Positions 52,739 through 62,187 of a DNA stretch of 64,000 bases are shown here, one piece after another. The notes beneath the pieces were generated by a model. The model did no database searches and was not told the DNA's origin. It saw only the letters and a program-made list of their open reading frames with translations. A program made the position numbers and the translations under genes. Numbering within the stretch: the stretch's first letter is position 1; the number at the start of each line of letters is the position of its first letter. This DNA is from Pseudomonas aegrilactucae (GTDB lineage: Bacteria > Pseudomonadota > Gammaproteobacteria > Pseudomonadales > Pseudomonadaceae): positions 1 through 64,000 of the forward strand of contig NZ_JAHTBI010000079.1 in NCBI RefSeq assembly GCF_019168305.1. The letters run 5' to 3'.

Positions 52739-53308
52739 CTAGCGTTCGGCGCCGTGCTGGATGACCACCGAGTCGGTGCCCAGGCGCGCCATCACGTCGC
52801 TCTTGCTGGCGTCGGCGGTGGCCTTGTCGGGGTAGGGGCCCAGCAGCACCACCGGCTTGCCGTCGCGGTAGACCACCGATGAGGGGATCTGTTTTTCGAT
52901 CAGGCGTGCGGTCATGTCGCTGAGTGCGCCCATATTCGGGCCCTGGATGATCTCGACGTCCCAGCCTTCGGGTGCGGGCTGATCGGCCAGCGCATTGGCG
53001 CGGCGCTGCAGGTCGGCGCCACCGCAGATCTCGCGGATACGCAGGTCGCCGCCGGTTTCGTCGATGATGATCTGGTAGTCGGTGCCCTGCTTGATCGCGA
53101 CGTAGCTGCGGTAGGGCTGGAACACGCCGGCGGCGTCCTTGCCACGGAACTGGCCGCAGATATCGCCTTGCTTGTTGAACCGCACGTTGGCGAACTTGGC
53201 CGTCTTGGGGTTATCCAGATGCTCGGCAACCTGCTTGTGAACCCGTTCGGCATCATTGTCACAGCCGGCCAGGGCCACCACTGCCATTACCACCGCCACT
53301 TTGCGCAC
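52739..53308 (-). CDS. Lipoprotein with C-terminal SPOR-like domain
   Basis: A 189-residue protein. Lipobox VVALAGCDND (Cys16) predicts lipidation. A middle part, NPKTAKFANVRFNKQGDICGQFRGKDAAGVFQPY, resembles periplasmic domains of small lipoproteins. The C-terminal SSVVYRDGKPVVLLGPYPDKATADASKSDVMARLG has the G-P-Y-x-x-K-x-x-A pattern of SPOR domains, which bind denuded peptidoglycan. It probably lies at the cell envelope. Confidence 0.78.
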   Translation of the reverse strand: MRKVAVVMAVVALAGCDNDAERVHKQVAEHLDNPKTAKFANVRFNKQGDICGQFRGKDAAGVFQPYRSYVAIKQGTDYQIIIDETGGDLRIREICGGADLQRRANALADQPAPEGWDVEIIQGPNMGALSDMTARLIEKQIPSSVVYRDGKPVVLLGPYPDKATADASKSDVMARLGTDSVVIQHGAER

Positions 53309-53425
53309 GCGTGTATCTCCTGATGTCGAGCGGCGGATTTTAGCATCTGGGGCGGGGCTTGGGGTGAGGCCTTCGCCAGCAAGGCCGGTTCCTGCAATGA
53401 TCGCGCTGGCGCATGGTCCTGCAGG

Positions 53426-53447
53426 CGCCGGCGTTGCCGGCTCCTAC
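53426..53447 (+). repeat. Degenerate REP element touching the decarboxylase stop
   Basis: GCGCCGGCGTTGCCGGCTCC with CCGGC/GCCGG arms and the CTCCTACA end typical of P. putida REPs. It overlaps the stop codon of the decarboxylase gene. Confidence 0.6.
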
Positions 53448-55687
53448 ATAATGCAATCCACCGTATACACATCCCCCACCTCATGCTGCAGCCCATGCAC
53501 GTCCGCCACAAACCCCGGAAACCCGCGGTCGAACGCCCGTGCGAACGCGAGGTAGTCCATGATCGAACGTGTCGCCTCGGTAAACCGCTCACCCGGCATG
53601 ATCAACGGAATACCCGGCGGATACGGCACCAGCATCACCGCCGCCACCCGCCCCAGCAACTGCTCGATCGGCACCGCCTCGACCTCGCCACGCACCAGCT
53701 TGTCATACGCATCCCCAGGCTTCATCACCACCTCGGGCAAGCGCGTGTACAAGCGCTTGAGCTGCTTGGCCGTGGCGTTGCTGCGGTAGCACGCATGCAA
53801 CTGTTCGCACAAATCCCTCAAGCCCATGCCGTGATACCGCACAGGGTCCAACTGGGCCACGCACGGCAAGCTCTGCATCAACGCAGTGTTGGCGTCGTAG
53901 TTGCGTTTGAACTCCAGCAGTTCGGTCAGCAGCGTGCTCCATTTGCCCTTGGTGATGCCCATCGAGAACAGCACCAGGAACGAATACAGCCCAGTCTTCT
54001 CCACCACCAGCCCGCGCTCCCACAGGAACTTGCTGACCACCGCCGCCGGTATGCCGCGCTCACCCAGGCTGCCGCCGGCGTCCAACCCCGGCATCACCAG
54101 GGTCACCTTGATCGGATCGAGCAACACATAGTCTTCACTCACATCGCCAAACCCATGCCACTCGGCCTGCGGCTGCAGCAACCAGTCTTCAGTGGCCACG
54201 CGACAGATACCGCCCACTTCCGGCGGCTGCCAGATGCTGAACCACCAGTCATCCGCCGCGATGTGCCCGCGAAGATTGGCCAGCGCACGGCGAAAGCTCA
54301 ACGCCTCGTCGAACATCTCCTGCAGCAACGAGCGCCCCGCCGGCCCCTCCATCATCGCCGACGACACGTCCAGCGAGGCCAGGATGCTGTACTGCGGCGA
54401 GGTGGAGATATGCATCATGAACGCTTCGTTGAAACGGTCGCGATCAAGCTGGCGCGCGCCACCATCCTGCACATGGATCATCGAGGCCTGGCTGAACGCC
54501 GCCAGCAACTTGTGCGTGGAGTGGGTGCTGAACACCAACGGGCTGTCGGCGCTGCGCGAGGTACCCATGGCGTAGCGCCCGGCAAAGAACTCGTGAAACG
54601 CCGCATAGGCGTACCAGGCCTCGTCAAAGTGCAGCACCTCGACGCTGTTGCCCAGTTCCTGCTTGATCATCTCGGCGTTGTAGCACAGGCCGTCATAGGT
54701 GGAGTTGGTCACCACCGCCATCTTCACCCGCGCCTCACGGCCCCTGGCCAGCGGGTTGGCGTGGATCTTGGCCTGGATCGACTCGCGGCTGAACTCGCTC
54801 AGCGGGATCGGCCCGATGATGCCCAGCTCGTTGCGCTCGGGGCACAGGTACAGCGGGATCGCACCGGTCATGATGATCGCGTGCAACACCGACTTGTGGC
54901 AGTTGCGGTCCACCAGCACCAGGTCGTCGCGCCCCACCATCGAGTGCCACACGATCTTGTTGGCGGTGGAGGTGCCATTGATCACGAAGAAGGTATGGTC
55001 GGCACCGAAGTTGCGCGCCGCCCGCGCCTCGGCAGCGGCCAGCGGGCCAGTATGATCGAGCAGCGATCCCAGCTCGGGCACCGACACCGAAAGGTCCGAA
55101 CGCAAGGTGTTTTCCCCGAAGAACTGGTGAAAGGCCTGCCCCACCGGGCTCTTGCGGTAGGCCACGCCGCCGCCATGGCCCGGGGTGTGCCAGGAATAAT
55201 TGGACTGCGCGGTGTGCTGCACCAATGCCTTGAAGAACGGCGGCAACAGGCCGTCGAGGTAGTTGTGCGCCGCCCGCGCCACTTGGCGCGCAAGGAACGG
55301 CACGGTGTCTTCGAACAGATAGAGGATGCCGCGCAGCTGGTTCAGCTCGCTCATGGCATCGGCCGGGGCGTTCTCCAGCGTGACCTGCTCGCCCAGCGCG
55401 AAGATCGGCAGGTGCGGCGCACGCACCCGCGCCAGGCGGATCAGCTCGACCATGTTCTGCAGCAGGTGGGTGTTCTCGCCGGCGCCTTCGGCGGCAATCA
55501 GCATGCAGGCCAGGCCGTGGTGGGTGGCCGCTACCAGGCGCCCCTCGGCATAGTCGACGGCCGGCAGGATGGTGAAGCCGTCCTGGGCCAGCTCCTGGGC
55601 AATACCGCGCACACGGTCACCGGCCACGGTGTCGGCCTTGATGTCGCGGTGCACGATCAGAATCGGAAACTTGAGGTCCTTGTACAT
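53444..55687 (-). CDS. ldcA: Orn/Lys/Arg decarboxylase, probable lysine decarboxylase
   Basis: A 747-residue fold-type I PLP decarboxylase. N-terminal wing domain (MYKDLKFPILIVHRDIKADTVAGD), then the PLP core: SWHTPGHGGGVAY, FFVINGTSTANKIVWHSMV, VLHFDEAWYAYAAFHEFF and the PLP lysine in STHSTHKLLAAFSQASMIH; a C-terminal domain holds PPGIPLIMPGERF. Length and motifs fit the Pseudomonas LdcA group, which acts on lysine in the cadaverine route. Arginine or ornithine cannot be excluded from motifs alone. Confidence 0.85.
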   Translation of the reverse strand: MYKDLKFPILIVHRDIKADTVAGDRVRGIAQELAQDGFTILPAVDYAEGRLVAATHHGLACMLIAAEGAGENTHLLQNMVELIRLARVRAPHLPIFALGEQVTLENAPADAMSELNQLRGILYLFEDTVPFLARQVARAAHNYLDGLLPPFFKALVQHTAQSNYSWHTPGHGGGVAYRKSPVGQAFHQFFGENTLRSDLSVSVPELGSLLDHTGPLAAAEARAARNFGADHTFFVINGTSTANKIVWHSMVGRDDLVLVDRNCHKSVLHAIIMTGAIPLYLCPERNELGIIGPIPLSEFSRESIQAKIHANPLARGREARVKMAVVTNSTYDGLCYNAEMIKQELGNSVEVLHFDEAWYAYAAFHEFFAGRYAMGTSRSADSPLVFSTHSTHKLLAAFSQASMIHVQDGGARQLDRDRFNEAFMMHISTSPQYSILASLDVSSAMMEGPAGRSLLQEMFDEALSFRRALANLRGHIAADDWWFSIWQPPEVGGICRVATEDWLLQPQAEWHGFGDVSEDYVLLDPIKVTLVMPGLDAGGSLGERGIPAAVVSKFLWERGLVVEKTGLYSFLVLFSMGITKGKWSTLLTELLEFKRNYDANTALMQSLPCVAQLDPVRYHGMGLRDLCEQLHACYRSNATAKQLKRLYTRLPEVVMKPGDAYDKLVRGEVEAVPIEQLLGRVAAVMLVPYPPGIPLIMPGERFTEATRSIMDYLAFARAFDRGFPGFVADVHGLQHEVGDVYTVDCIM

Positions 55688-55771
55688 GGGCGCCAGCACC
55701 TTCGAAACGGCAGGCCCGTCGGGCCTTTCATTTCAGGGTAGAAGGTCGGCGCCAAAGACGCGGGAATTGCT

Positions 55772-56509
55772 TCAGTTGGCTTGCAGCAACTGCTGCCACA
55801 AGGCCGGGCCGCCGGTGGACTTGGCCACCGCCTCCAGGCGTGCCATGTGCGCTTCCAGCTCGCTGGCGCTGGCGGTGATGATGCGCCCAGGCTGGCGACC
55901 CACCAGGCGGCGGATTTCGCTGCCCTGGCTGGACTGCCCCTCACCGTCGCCATCACTGCCGGCCAGCGACAGGCTGGTCTGGCCACCGGTCATGGCCAGG
56001 AACACGTCTGCCAGCAACTCGGAGTCGAGCAATGCGCCGTGCAGTTCGCGGCCGGAGTTGTCTACGCCATAGCGCTTGCACAAGGCATCAAGGCTGTTGC
56101 GCTGGCCTGGGTGACGCTCACGCGCCATCAACAGGGTGTCGAGCACCTCGCAATGCTGCGAAATGTCGGCGCGATCCTGCTGCCCCAGCAGGGCAAATTC
56201 GTTGTTGATGAAGCCAACGTCGAACGCCGCGTTATGGATGATCAGCCGCGCGCCCTTGATGTACTCGAAGAACTCGTCGGCGACCTCGGCAAAACGCGGC
56301 TTGCCCACCAGGAACTCGTCGGTGATGCCGTGCACACCGATCGCGCCTTCGTCACTTTCGCGGTCCGGCTGCAGGTACACGTGGAAATTGCGCCCGGTCA
56401 TGCGCCGGCCAAACAGCTCGATACAACCGATCTCGATGATGCGGTGGCCATCGCCCACCGGCATGCCGGTGGTTTCGGTGTCGAGCACTACCGACCTGTT
56501 GTTCTGCAT
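55772..56509 (-). CDS. dnaQ: DNA polymerase III epsilon subunit (proofreading exonuclease)
   Basis: A 245-residue DEDDh 3'-5' exonuclease. ExoI VLDTETTG, ExoII HNAAFDVGFIN and ExoIII HGALLDSELLAD carry the DEDDh residues. The tail ending ALWQQLLQAN is the alpha-subunit-binding part. The start is not certain: ATG 56524 has AGGAG with no spacing, GTG 56515 has 9-base spacing, ATG 56509 gives the usual family N-terminus and was chosen. It lies downstream of rnhA. Confidence 0.95.
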   Translation of the reverse strand: MQNNRSVVLDTETTGMPVGDGHRIIEIGCIELFGRRMTGRNFHVYLQPDRESDEGAIGVHGITDEFLVGKPRFAEVADEFFEYIKGARLIIHNAAFDVGFINNEFALLGQQDRADISQHCEVLDTLLMARERHPGQRNSLDALCKRYGVDNSGRELHGALLDSELLADVFLAMTGGQTSLSLAGSDGDGEGQSSQGSEIRRLVGRQPGRIITASASELEAHMARLEAVAKSTGGPALWQQLLQAN

Positions 56510-56609
56510 CTCCACGCCGGTCATCTCCTGCCGCGTACTGCCTGAATAAGAAAAGCGGCGAATTTTACCTCACCCGCTGGCGGATGTGGCGAATTCGCTT
56601 GAAGGGGGC

Positions 56610-57065
56610 TCAACGGGACTTGCGCAGGTCGTCGACGCCACGGTTGGCCAACTGGTCGGCACGCTCGTTGCCCGCATGCCCGATGTGCCCGCGCACCCAC
56701 TGCCACTTGACCTTGTGGCGGTTGACCTGCTCGTCCAGCTGCTGCCACAGGTCGGCGTTTTTCACCGGCTCCTTGGCGGCGGTTTTCCAGCCGCGCTTCT
56801 TCCAGTTGACCATCCACTCGGTGATGCCTTTCATCACGTACTGCGAGTCAGTGACCAGCAACACCTCGCATTCGCGCTTGAGCGCTTCCAGGCCCTTGAT
56901 CGCCGCCATCAGTTCCATGCGGTTGTTGGTGGTGTCGCGCTCGCCGCCCCACAGTTCCTTCTCGACACCCTTGCACACCAGCAACGCACCCCAGCCACCC
57001 AGGCCAGGGTTGCCCTTGCAGGCACCATCGGTGTAGATCTCGACGCTTTCGACGCTTTCGCTCAT
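56610..57065 (-). CDS. rnhA: Ribonuclease HI
   Basis: A 151-residue RNase H. YTDGACKGNPGLGGW (Asp), NRMELMAAIKGLEAL (Glu), LLVTDSQYVMKGI (Asp) and HAGNERADQLAN (Asp) provide the DEDD metal site. It removes RNA from RNA-DNA hybrids. The rnhA-dnaQ pair is conserved in gamma-proteobacteria; the methyltransferase gene ends 9 bp before its start. Confidence 0.97.
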   Translation of the reverse strand: MSESVESVEIYTDGACKGNPGLGGWGALLVCKGVEKELWGGERDTTNNRMELMAAIKGLEALKRECEVLLVTDSQYVMKGITEWMVNWKKRGWKTAAKEPVKNADLWQQLDEQVNRHKVKWQWVRGHIGHAGNERADQLANRGVDDLRKSR

Positions 57066-57074
57066 GTACAGCCT

Positions 57075-57857
57075 TTATTCATCGTTGAAGGTGCGACCCT
57101 CGGGGTGAGGCTCGCGCCGGTTGACCTTGGCCATCGGCAGCGGCAGCAGCTTGCCCATCGGTTCACGCCGCGCCTGGCGCAAGGGCCGCAGGCCCACCAC
57201 CATCTTGCGTGCCACCAGCAGGTAGACACCACCGCCCCCGCACTGCCAGCGCCCGGCGACACGCTCCCAACCCGACAGGCGTGCCTGCCAGGCCGGCGAG
57301 GCAAGCGGCGGACGATAGCACCCGAAGCGGCGTTTCTCCAGCGCGAAGCCCAGCAGGTTGAGCCAGTCGCCCACCCGCGAAGGCGAGATGCAGCGGGCCT
57401 TGCGCAGAGCATCATGGGCGAACACCCGGCGCATGCCCCAGGCGCTCCACGGGTTGATGCCAACGATCAGCAGATGACCGCCCGGGCGCACGCTGCTGGC
57501 CGCCTCACGCAGCAGGCCGTGGGGCGACAGGCTGAAATCCAGGCCATGCTGCAGCACCACCACATCGGCGGCATGCTCGCTGAGCGGCCAGGCCTGCTCT
57601 TCACAGACGATCTCCACCCCCGGCAACGGCGCCCCCAGGCGCACGTTGCGCTGCACCTGCGGCGCACTCGGCGGGGCCTCGGCACAGGGGCCGTAATGCA
57701 CCAGGTAGCCACCAAAGTAGCGCCCCAGCTCTTCTTCGAGCAGGCGCTGCTCTTCGGCCAGCAGCAACCGGCCCAGCGGGCCGGCAAACCATTCGCGTGC
57801 CTGGCTGATCAGCTCCAGCCACTGCGGATCGGCCTGGGCAAAGGCTTGATCGGTCAT
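57075..57857 (-). CDS. Class I SAM-dependent methyltransferase-like protein
   Basis: A 260-residue protein. The middle (about 70-150) reads PGVEIVCEEQAWPLSEHAADVVVLQHGLDFSLSPHGLLREAASSVRPGGHLLIVGINPWSAWGMRR, a methyltransferase_11-type layout, although the usual glycine-rich loop is poorly conserved. It is the protein found upstream of rnhA beside gloB in Pseudomonas. Substrate unknown. The ATG at 57857 was chosen over an upstream frame that reaches into the gloB promoter. Confidence 0.8.
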   Translation of the reverse strand: MTDQAFAQADPQWLELISQAREWFAGPLGRLLLAEEQRLLEEELGRYFGGYLVHYGPCAEAPPSAPQVQRNVRLGAPLPGVEIVCEEQAWPLSEHAADVVVLQHGLDFSLSPHGLLREAASSVRPGGHLLIVGINPWSAWGMRRVFAHDALRKARCISPSRVGDWLNLLGFALEKRRFGCYRPPLASPAWQARLSGWERVAGRWQCGGGGVYLLVARKMVVGLRPLRQARREPMGKLLPLPMAKVNRREPHPEGRTFNDE

Positions 57858-57937
57858 TGCAGTCTCCCTTGGAAGGTTCTCGACGACGCACATAGCTACT
57901 AAGATGCACCCATGTCCACCGTTTGGCGAATCGCACA

Positions 57938-58717
57938 ATGATACAGATCGATGCCCTGCCCGCTTTCACCGATAACTACATCTGGTTGTTGCAAGACGCC
58001 GTCAACCAGCGCTGTGCAGTGGTCGACCCGGGCGATGCGGCGCCGGTGCTGGACTGGCTGCAGCGCCACCCCGGCTGGCAACTGAGCGACATCCTGGTCA
58101 CGCACCATCACCACGACCATGTGGGCGGCGTGGAGCAGCTCAAGAACGCGACCGGCGCACGGGTCAGCGGGCCCGCCAACGAACGTATCCCGGCACGCGA
58201 CCTGGGCCTGCAGGACAACGACCGGATCGACGTGCTGGGCCTCACATTCGAGGTGCTCGAGGTACCCGGGCATACCCTGGGCCACATTGCCTATTACTGC
58301 GCACGGCCGCAGTTGCCGATCCTGTTCAGCGGCGACACCCTGTTCGCCGCCGGTTGCGGGCGCCTGTTCGAGGGCACGCCGCAGCAGATGCACACCTCGC
58401 TCGAGCGCCTGGCAGCCCTGCCTGCCGCCACGCTGGTGTACTGCACCCACGAATACACCCTGAGCAACCTGCGTTTCGCCCGCGCCGTAGAGCCCGACAA
58501 CGTGCACATTGCGCAACGCTTCGACGACGTTAGTGCACTGCGCGCGCAAGATCACATCACATTGCCGTCCAACCTGGCCCTCGAGAAGCTCACCAACCCG
58601 TTTCTGCGTACCGCCGAAACATCCGTTAAAGAAAAAATAGACGAACGGGATGGCCGCATAAACCCTACGCCGAGTGCTGTTTTTGCGGGGTTGCGCGCAT
58701 GGAAGGACACGTTCTAA
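57938..58717 (+). CDS. gloB: Hydroxyacylglutathione hydrolase (glyoxalase II)
   Basis: A 259-residue metallo-beta-lactamase-fold enzyme that hydrolyses S-lactoylglutathione, the second step of methylglyoxal removal. The metal motif THHHHDHVGG is at residues 55-64, with PGHTLGHI, FSGDTLFAAGCGRLFEG and CTHEYTLSNLRFA completing the site. The C-terminal helix pair binds glutathione. Divergent from the methyltransferase gene. Confidence 0.96.
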   Translation: MIQIDALPAFTDNYIWLLQDAVNQRCAVVDPGDAAPVLDWLQRHPGWQLSDILVTHHHHDHVGGVEQLKNATGARVSGPANERIPARDLGLQDNDRIDVLGLTFEVLEVPGHTLGHIAYYCARPQLPILFSGDTLFAAGCGRLFEGTPQQMHTSLERLAALPAATLVYCTHEYTLSNLRFARAVEPDNVHIAQRFDDVSALRAQDHITLPSNLALEKLTNPFLRTAETSVKEKIDERDGRINPTPSAVFAGLRAWKDTF

Positions 58718-58751
58718 ACAGCCCCGGCAAGGTGCAAAAAGTTCTCAAAGG

Positions 58752-58780
58752 TTGACCGATAGGGGGTGCCTTTCTAGAAT
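58752..58780 (+). promoter_or_regulatory. Sigma-70 promoter of mltD
   Basis: TTGACC at 58752-58757, exactly 17 bp, TAGAAT at 58775-58780. The mltD ATG follows 36 bp later. Confidence 0.75.
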
Positions 58781-58816
58781 CCCCCGACATTTTTGCCCGG
58801 AACTTTGTCCTAGCCA

Positions 58817-60235
58817 ATGTCGTCTCCTAGCCGCAGAACCTTCAATTCCGTCGCCCTGACGCGCCTGGCCCAAGCCAGTGCGCTGGCCCTGGCCGCCACC
58901 CTCGTGGGCTGCCAGAGCACCCGTCAGGTCGATGAATCCGAGAGCGTTCGCGCGCACAATTTCCAGGCCCGGATCAAGCAGAAACCGATTTTTGTCCACG
59001 ACAAGAAGCCGGTCGAGCCTGCCGTGGCCCAGGACGTATGGGAGCGCATGCGCCAGGGCTTCCAGTTACAGGACGGCATCGCGGTCAACCCACGCATCGA
59101 GCAGCAGCGCCTGTGGTTCGCCAGCAACCCGTCGTTCCTCGAAAGCGCCGGCGACCGTGGCAGCCTGTACATCCACTACATCGTCGAGCGGCTGGAAGAG
59201 CGCGACATGCCGCTGGAACTGGCCCTGCTGCCGGCCATCGAAAGTGCCTACAACCCGATGGCCTACTCGCGCGCCCATGCCGTGGGCCTGTGGCAGTTCA
59301 TCCCGTCGACCGGGCGCTACTTCAACCTGCGCCAGACACGCTTCTACGATGGCCGTCGCGACATCACCGCCTCGACCAACGCAGCGCTCGACTACCTGAC
59401 CCGCCTGCACGACATGTTCAACGGTGACTGGCTGCTGGCCCTGGCCGCCTACAACGCTGGCGAAGGCACCGTAAGCCGGGCCATCGAACGCAACGAGAAG
59501 CTCGGCCTGCCGACCGACTACTGGAACCTGCCGCTGCCCAAGGAAACCCGCGACTACGTGCCCAAGCTGCTGGCACTGTCGCAGGTAGTCCTGACCCCGC
59601 AGGCGTATGGCGTGAACCTCAACCCGATCGCCAACGAGCCGTACTTCGAGGCCGTCGCGATCAAGGACCGCCTCGACCTGTCGCGCGTTGCCGCGCTGGC
59701 CGAAATCGACGAAGACGAGCTGTTCCAGCTCAACCCGGCGTTCAAGCAGCGCATGACCGTGGACGGCCCGCAGCAACTGCTGGTACCGACCGCCAAGGCG
59801 CAACTGCTGACCGCCAGCCTGTCGAACATGAAGCCCGAAGAGCTGCTCAGCCTGCAGCCGAAAAAGGCCGTGTTCGAAGCCGCCATGGCCGAAGCCTCGG
59901 CACCGGTGCGCAACAGCCGCTATCGGGTCAAGCGTGGCGACAACCTGGGCAGCATCGCCAAGGCCAACAAGGTCAGCGTCAAGGACCTGCAACGCTGGAA
60001 CAAACTGCGCGGCAACAACCTCAAGGTCGGCCAGACCCTGGTCATGCAAAGCGCCCAGCCGGCCGCCGGCAGCAACCAGAAAAAGCCCACCCAGTACAAG
60101 GTGCGCAAAGGCGACTCGCTGTACATGGTAGCCAAACGCTTCAACGTCGAAATGCAGCACCTCAAGCGCTGGAATCCGCGCAGCGGCCACGCCCTCAAAC
60201 CAGGCCAGACCCTCACCGTCTACCTGCCGCATTGA
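58817..60235 (+). CDS. mltD: Membrane-bound lytic murein transglycosylase D
   Basis: A 472-residue lipoprotein. Lipobox TLVGCQS. The GH23 lytic transglycosylase domain (about 110-230) has the catalytic glutamate in LPAIESAYNPMAYS, then GLWQFIPSTGRYF and LLALAAYNAGEGTVSRAI. Two LysM repeats end the protein (YRVKRGDNLGSIAKANKVS and YKVRKGDSLYMVAKRFNV). It cleaves glycan strands with formation of 1,6-anhydro ends. gloB-mltD neighbourhood is conserved. Confidence 0.95.
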   Translation: MSSPSRRTFNSVALTRLAQASALALAATLVGCQSTRQVDESESVRAHNFQARIKQKPIFVHDKKPVEPAVAQDVWERMRQGFQLQDGIAVNPRIEQQRLWFASNPSFLESAGDRGSLYIHYIVERLEERDMPLELALLPAIESAYNPMAYSRAHAVGLWQFIPSTGRYFNLRQTRFYDGRRDITASTNAALDYLTRLHDMFNGDWLLALAAYNAGEGTVSRAIERNEKLGLPTDYWNLPLPKETRDYVPKLLALSQVVLTPQAYGVNLNPIANEPYFEAVAIKDRLDLSRVAALAEIDEDELFQLNPAFKQRMTVDGPQQLLVPTAKAQLLTASLSNMKPEELLSLQPKKAVFEAAMAEASAPVRNSRYRVKRGDNLGSIAKANKVSVKDLQRWNKLRGNNLKVGQTLVMQSAQPAAGSNQKKPTQYKVRKGDSLYMVAKRFNVEMQHLKRWNPRSGHALKPGQTLTVYLPH

Positions 60236-60354
60236 GTCGCAGGCTCCGGCTGCCCGGCCGGAGCCCGCACCTTGTCTGGGGTTACTCTTTTTCCTGCCGA
60301 TACAAGCTGTTACTGTAGCCGGAATAAAGCCCAAGCCTGGATCGGATCGCCGAC

Positions 60355-62187
60355 TTGATACGCCCCCTCCTGTTGCTGTCATTCAGCCTGGCCTTGAGCT
60401 TTCCCGCAGGCGCGACAATCAGCGAAAGCCACGGTTACGCCCAGTTCGGCACGCTCAAGTACCCAGCCAAATTCACCCACTTCGATTGGGTCAACCCGCA
60501 AGCGCCGAAAGGCGGCACCTTGCGCGCGATGGCATTTGGCACGTTCGACACCCTCAACCCCTATACTTTCAAGGGCTCGAGCCCGGTTACCACGCCCAAT
60601 TTCCTGCAGTACGGCGTGAACGAGCTGAACGAAACGCTGATGGTCGGCACCGGCCAGCGCGATCCCTCCGGCGATGAAGCGACCTCCAGCTACGGGCTGA
60701 TCGCACGCTCCGTGGAATACAGCGAGGACCGCAGCTGGGTGGTGTTCAACCTGCGGCCCGAGGCGCACTTTCACGATGGCAAGCCCATCACTGCCGCCGA
60801 TGTGGCGTTCTCGTACCGCACGCTGCTCAAGGACGGCCACCCGACCTACCGCACCAGCCTGCAGGAAGTGCAGCGGGTCGACGTGCTCACCCCCCAGCGC
60901 ATCCGCTTCGTGTTCAAGCGTGCCGGCAACCCTCTGCTGATCCTGCGCCTGGGCGAGATGCCGGTGCTGCCCCAGCATTACTGGAAAGGTCGCGACTTCA
61001 AGGCCACCACGTTCGAGCCGCCCCTGGGCAGCGGCCCCTACCGCATCACCCAGGTACAACCCGGACGGCGTCTGGTGTTCGAGCGCGTCAAGGATTACTG
61101 GGGCAAAGACCTGGCGGTCAACCGCGGCAAGTACAACTTCGACCGTGTCGAATACGAGTTCTACCGCGACAGCGACGTGGCGTTCGAAGCGTTCAAGGCG
61201 GGCGAGTTCGATATCTACATCGAGCACCAGGCCAAGAACTGGGCCAACGGCTACAACTTCCCGGCGGTACGCCATGGCCAGGTGATCAAGGCTCAGGTCC
61301 AGCACCAGATACCCACCCAGACCCAGGGCCTGTTCATGAACAGCCGTCGCGCCGCCTTCGGCGACGACCGCGTGCGCCAGGCGCTGGGCCTGATGCTGGA
61401 CTTCGAGTGGACCAACCGCACCTTGTTCAGCAGCGCCTACAAGCGCGCTGCCAGCTTCTACCCCAACAGCGAGTTCAGTGCCCGTGGGCTGCCGCAGGGC
61501 AAGGAGTGGCTGCTGCTGGCGCCCTACCGCGAGCAACTGCCAGCAGCCCTGTTCACCCAGCCCTACAGCGTGGGCCAGACCGAAGGCCGTGGCATCGACC
61601 GCGACACCCTGCGCCAGGCCCTGGGCCTGCTGGGCCAGGCCGGCTGGAAGCTGTCCGGGCAACGCCTGCTCAACAGTACCGGGCAGCCCATGAAGGTGGA
61701 AATCCTGCTGGTGAACCCGAACCTGGAGCGCATCCTGCAACCTTATGTCGAAAATCTTGCCAGCATCGGCATCGATGCGCGCTTGCGCACGGTAGACCGC
61801 GCCCAGTACAAACAGCGTCTGGACCAGTTCGACTTCGACATGATTCTGATGACCTTGAGCCAGACACTCAGCCCCGGGCTGGAACAATGGCTGTACTTTC
61901 ACTCCAGCCAGGCCGCCACCAAGGGCAGCAAGAACTACGCGGGCGTGAAAAGCCCGGTGGTCGACCACCTGCTAGAGTCTCTGCTCAATGCGCAAAGCCG
62001 CGATGATCAGGTGGCTGCAGCACGTGCGCTGGACCGGGTGCTGCTGTGGCAGCACTACATGATCCCCAACTGGTATCTCGACAATCACCGCCTGGCCTAC
62101 CGCAACCGGTTCGCCTTTGTTGCCACGCCGCCCTACACACTGGGGCTGAACAGCTGGTGGCTCAAGCCCACGGAGAACGCCCAATGA
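60355..62187 (+). CDS. YejA-type peptide ABC transporter binding protein
   Basis: A 610-residue SBP_bac_5 protein. Signal peptide (read MIRPLLLLSFSLALSFPAGA), then LKYPAKFTHFDWVNPQAPKGGTL, the YejA-type start, and FNLRPEAHFHDGKPITAADVAFSY, PLGSGPYRIT, GLFMNSRRAAFGDDRVRQAL. The TTG codon at 60355 is the only reasonable start: an in-frame stop lies about 30 bp upstream and there is no ATG or GTG between. It overlaps the next gene by 4 bp. Relatives import microcin C-like or other peptides. Confidence 0.88.
   Translation: MIRPLLLLSFSLALSFPAGATISESHGYAQFGTLKYPAKFTHFDWVNPQAPKGGTLRAMAFGTFDTLNPYTFKGSSPVTTPNFLQYGVNELNETLMVGTGQRDPSGDEATSSYGLIARSVEYSEDRSWVVFNLRPEAHFHDGKPITAADVAFSYRTLLKDGHPTYRTSLQEVQRVDVLTPQRIRFVFKRAGNPLLILRLGEMPVLPQHYWKGRDFKATTFEPPLGSGPYRITQVQPGRRLVFERVKDYWGKDLAVNRGKYNFDRVEYEFYRDSDVAFEAFKAGEFDIYIEHQAKNWANGYNFPAVRHGQVIKAQVQHQIPTQTQGLFMNSRRAAFGDDRVRQALGLMLDFEWTNRTLFSSAYKRAASFYPNSEFSARGLPQGKEWLLLAPYREQLPAALFTQPYSVGQTEGRGIDRDTLRQALGLLGQAGWKLSGQRLLNSTGQPMKVEILLVNPNLERILQPYVENLASIGIDARLRTVDRAQYKQRLDQFDFDMILMTLSQTLSPGLEQWLYFHSSQAATKGSKNYAGVKSPVVDHLLESLLNAQSRDDQVAAARALDRVLLWQHYMIPNWYLDNHRLAYRNRFAFVATPPYTLGLNSWWLKPTENAQ

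Noticed and set aside
55713..55725. Terminator between dnaQ and the decarboxylase gene
   Set aside because: GGCCCG/CGGGCC palindrome has almost no loop and no T-run on the minus strand.
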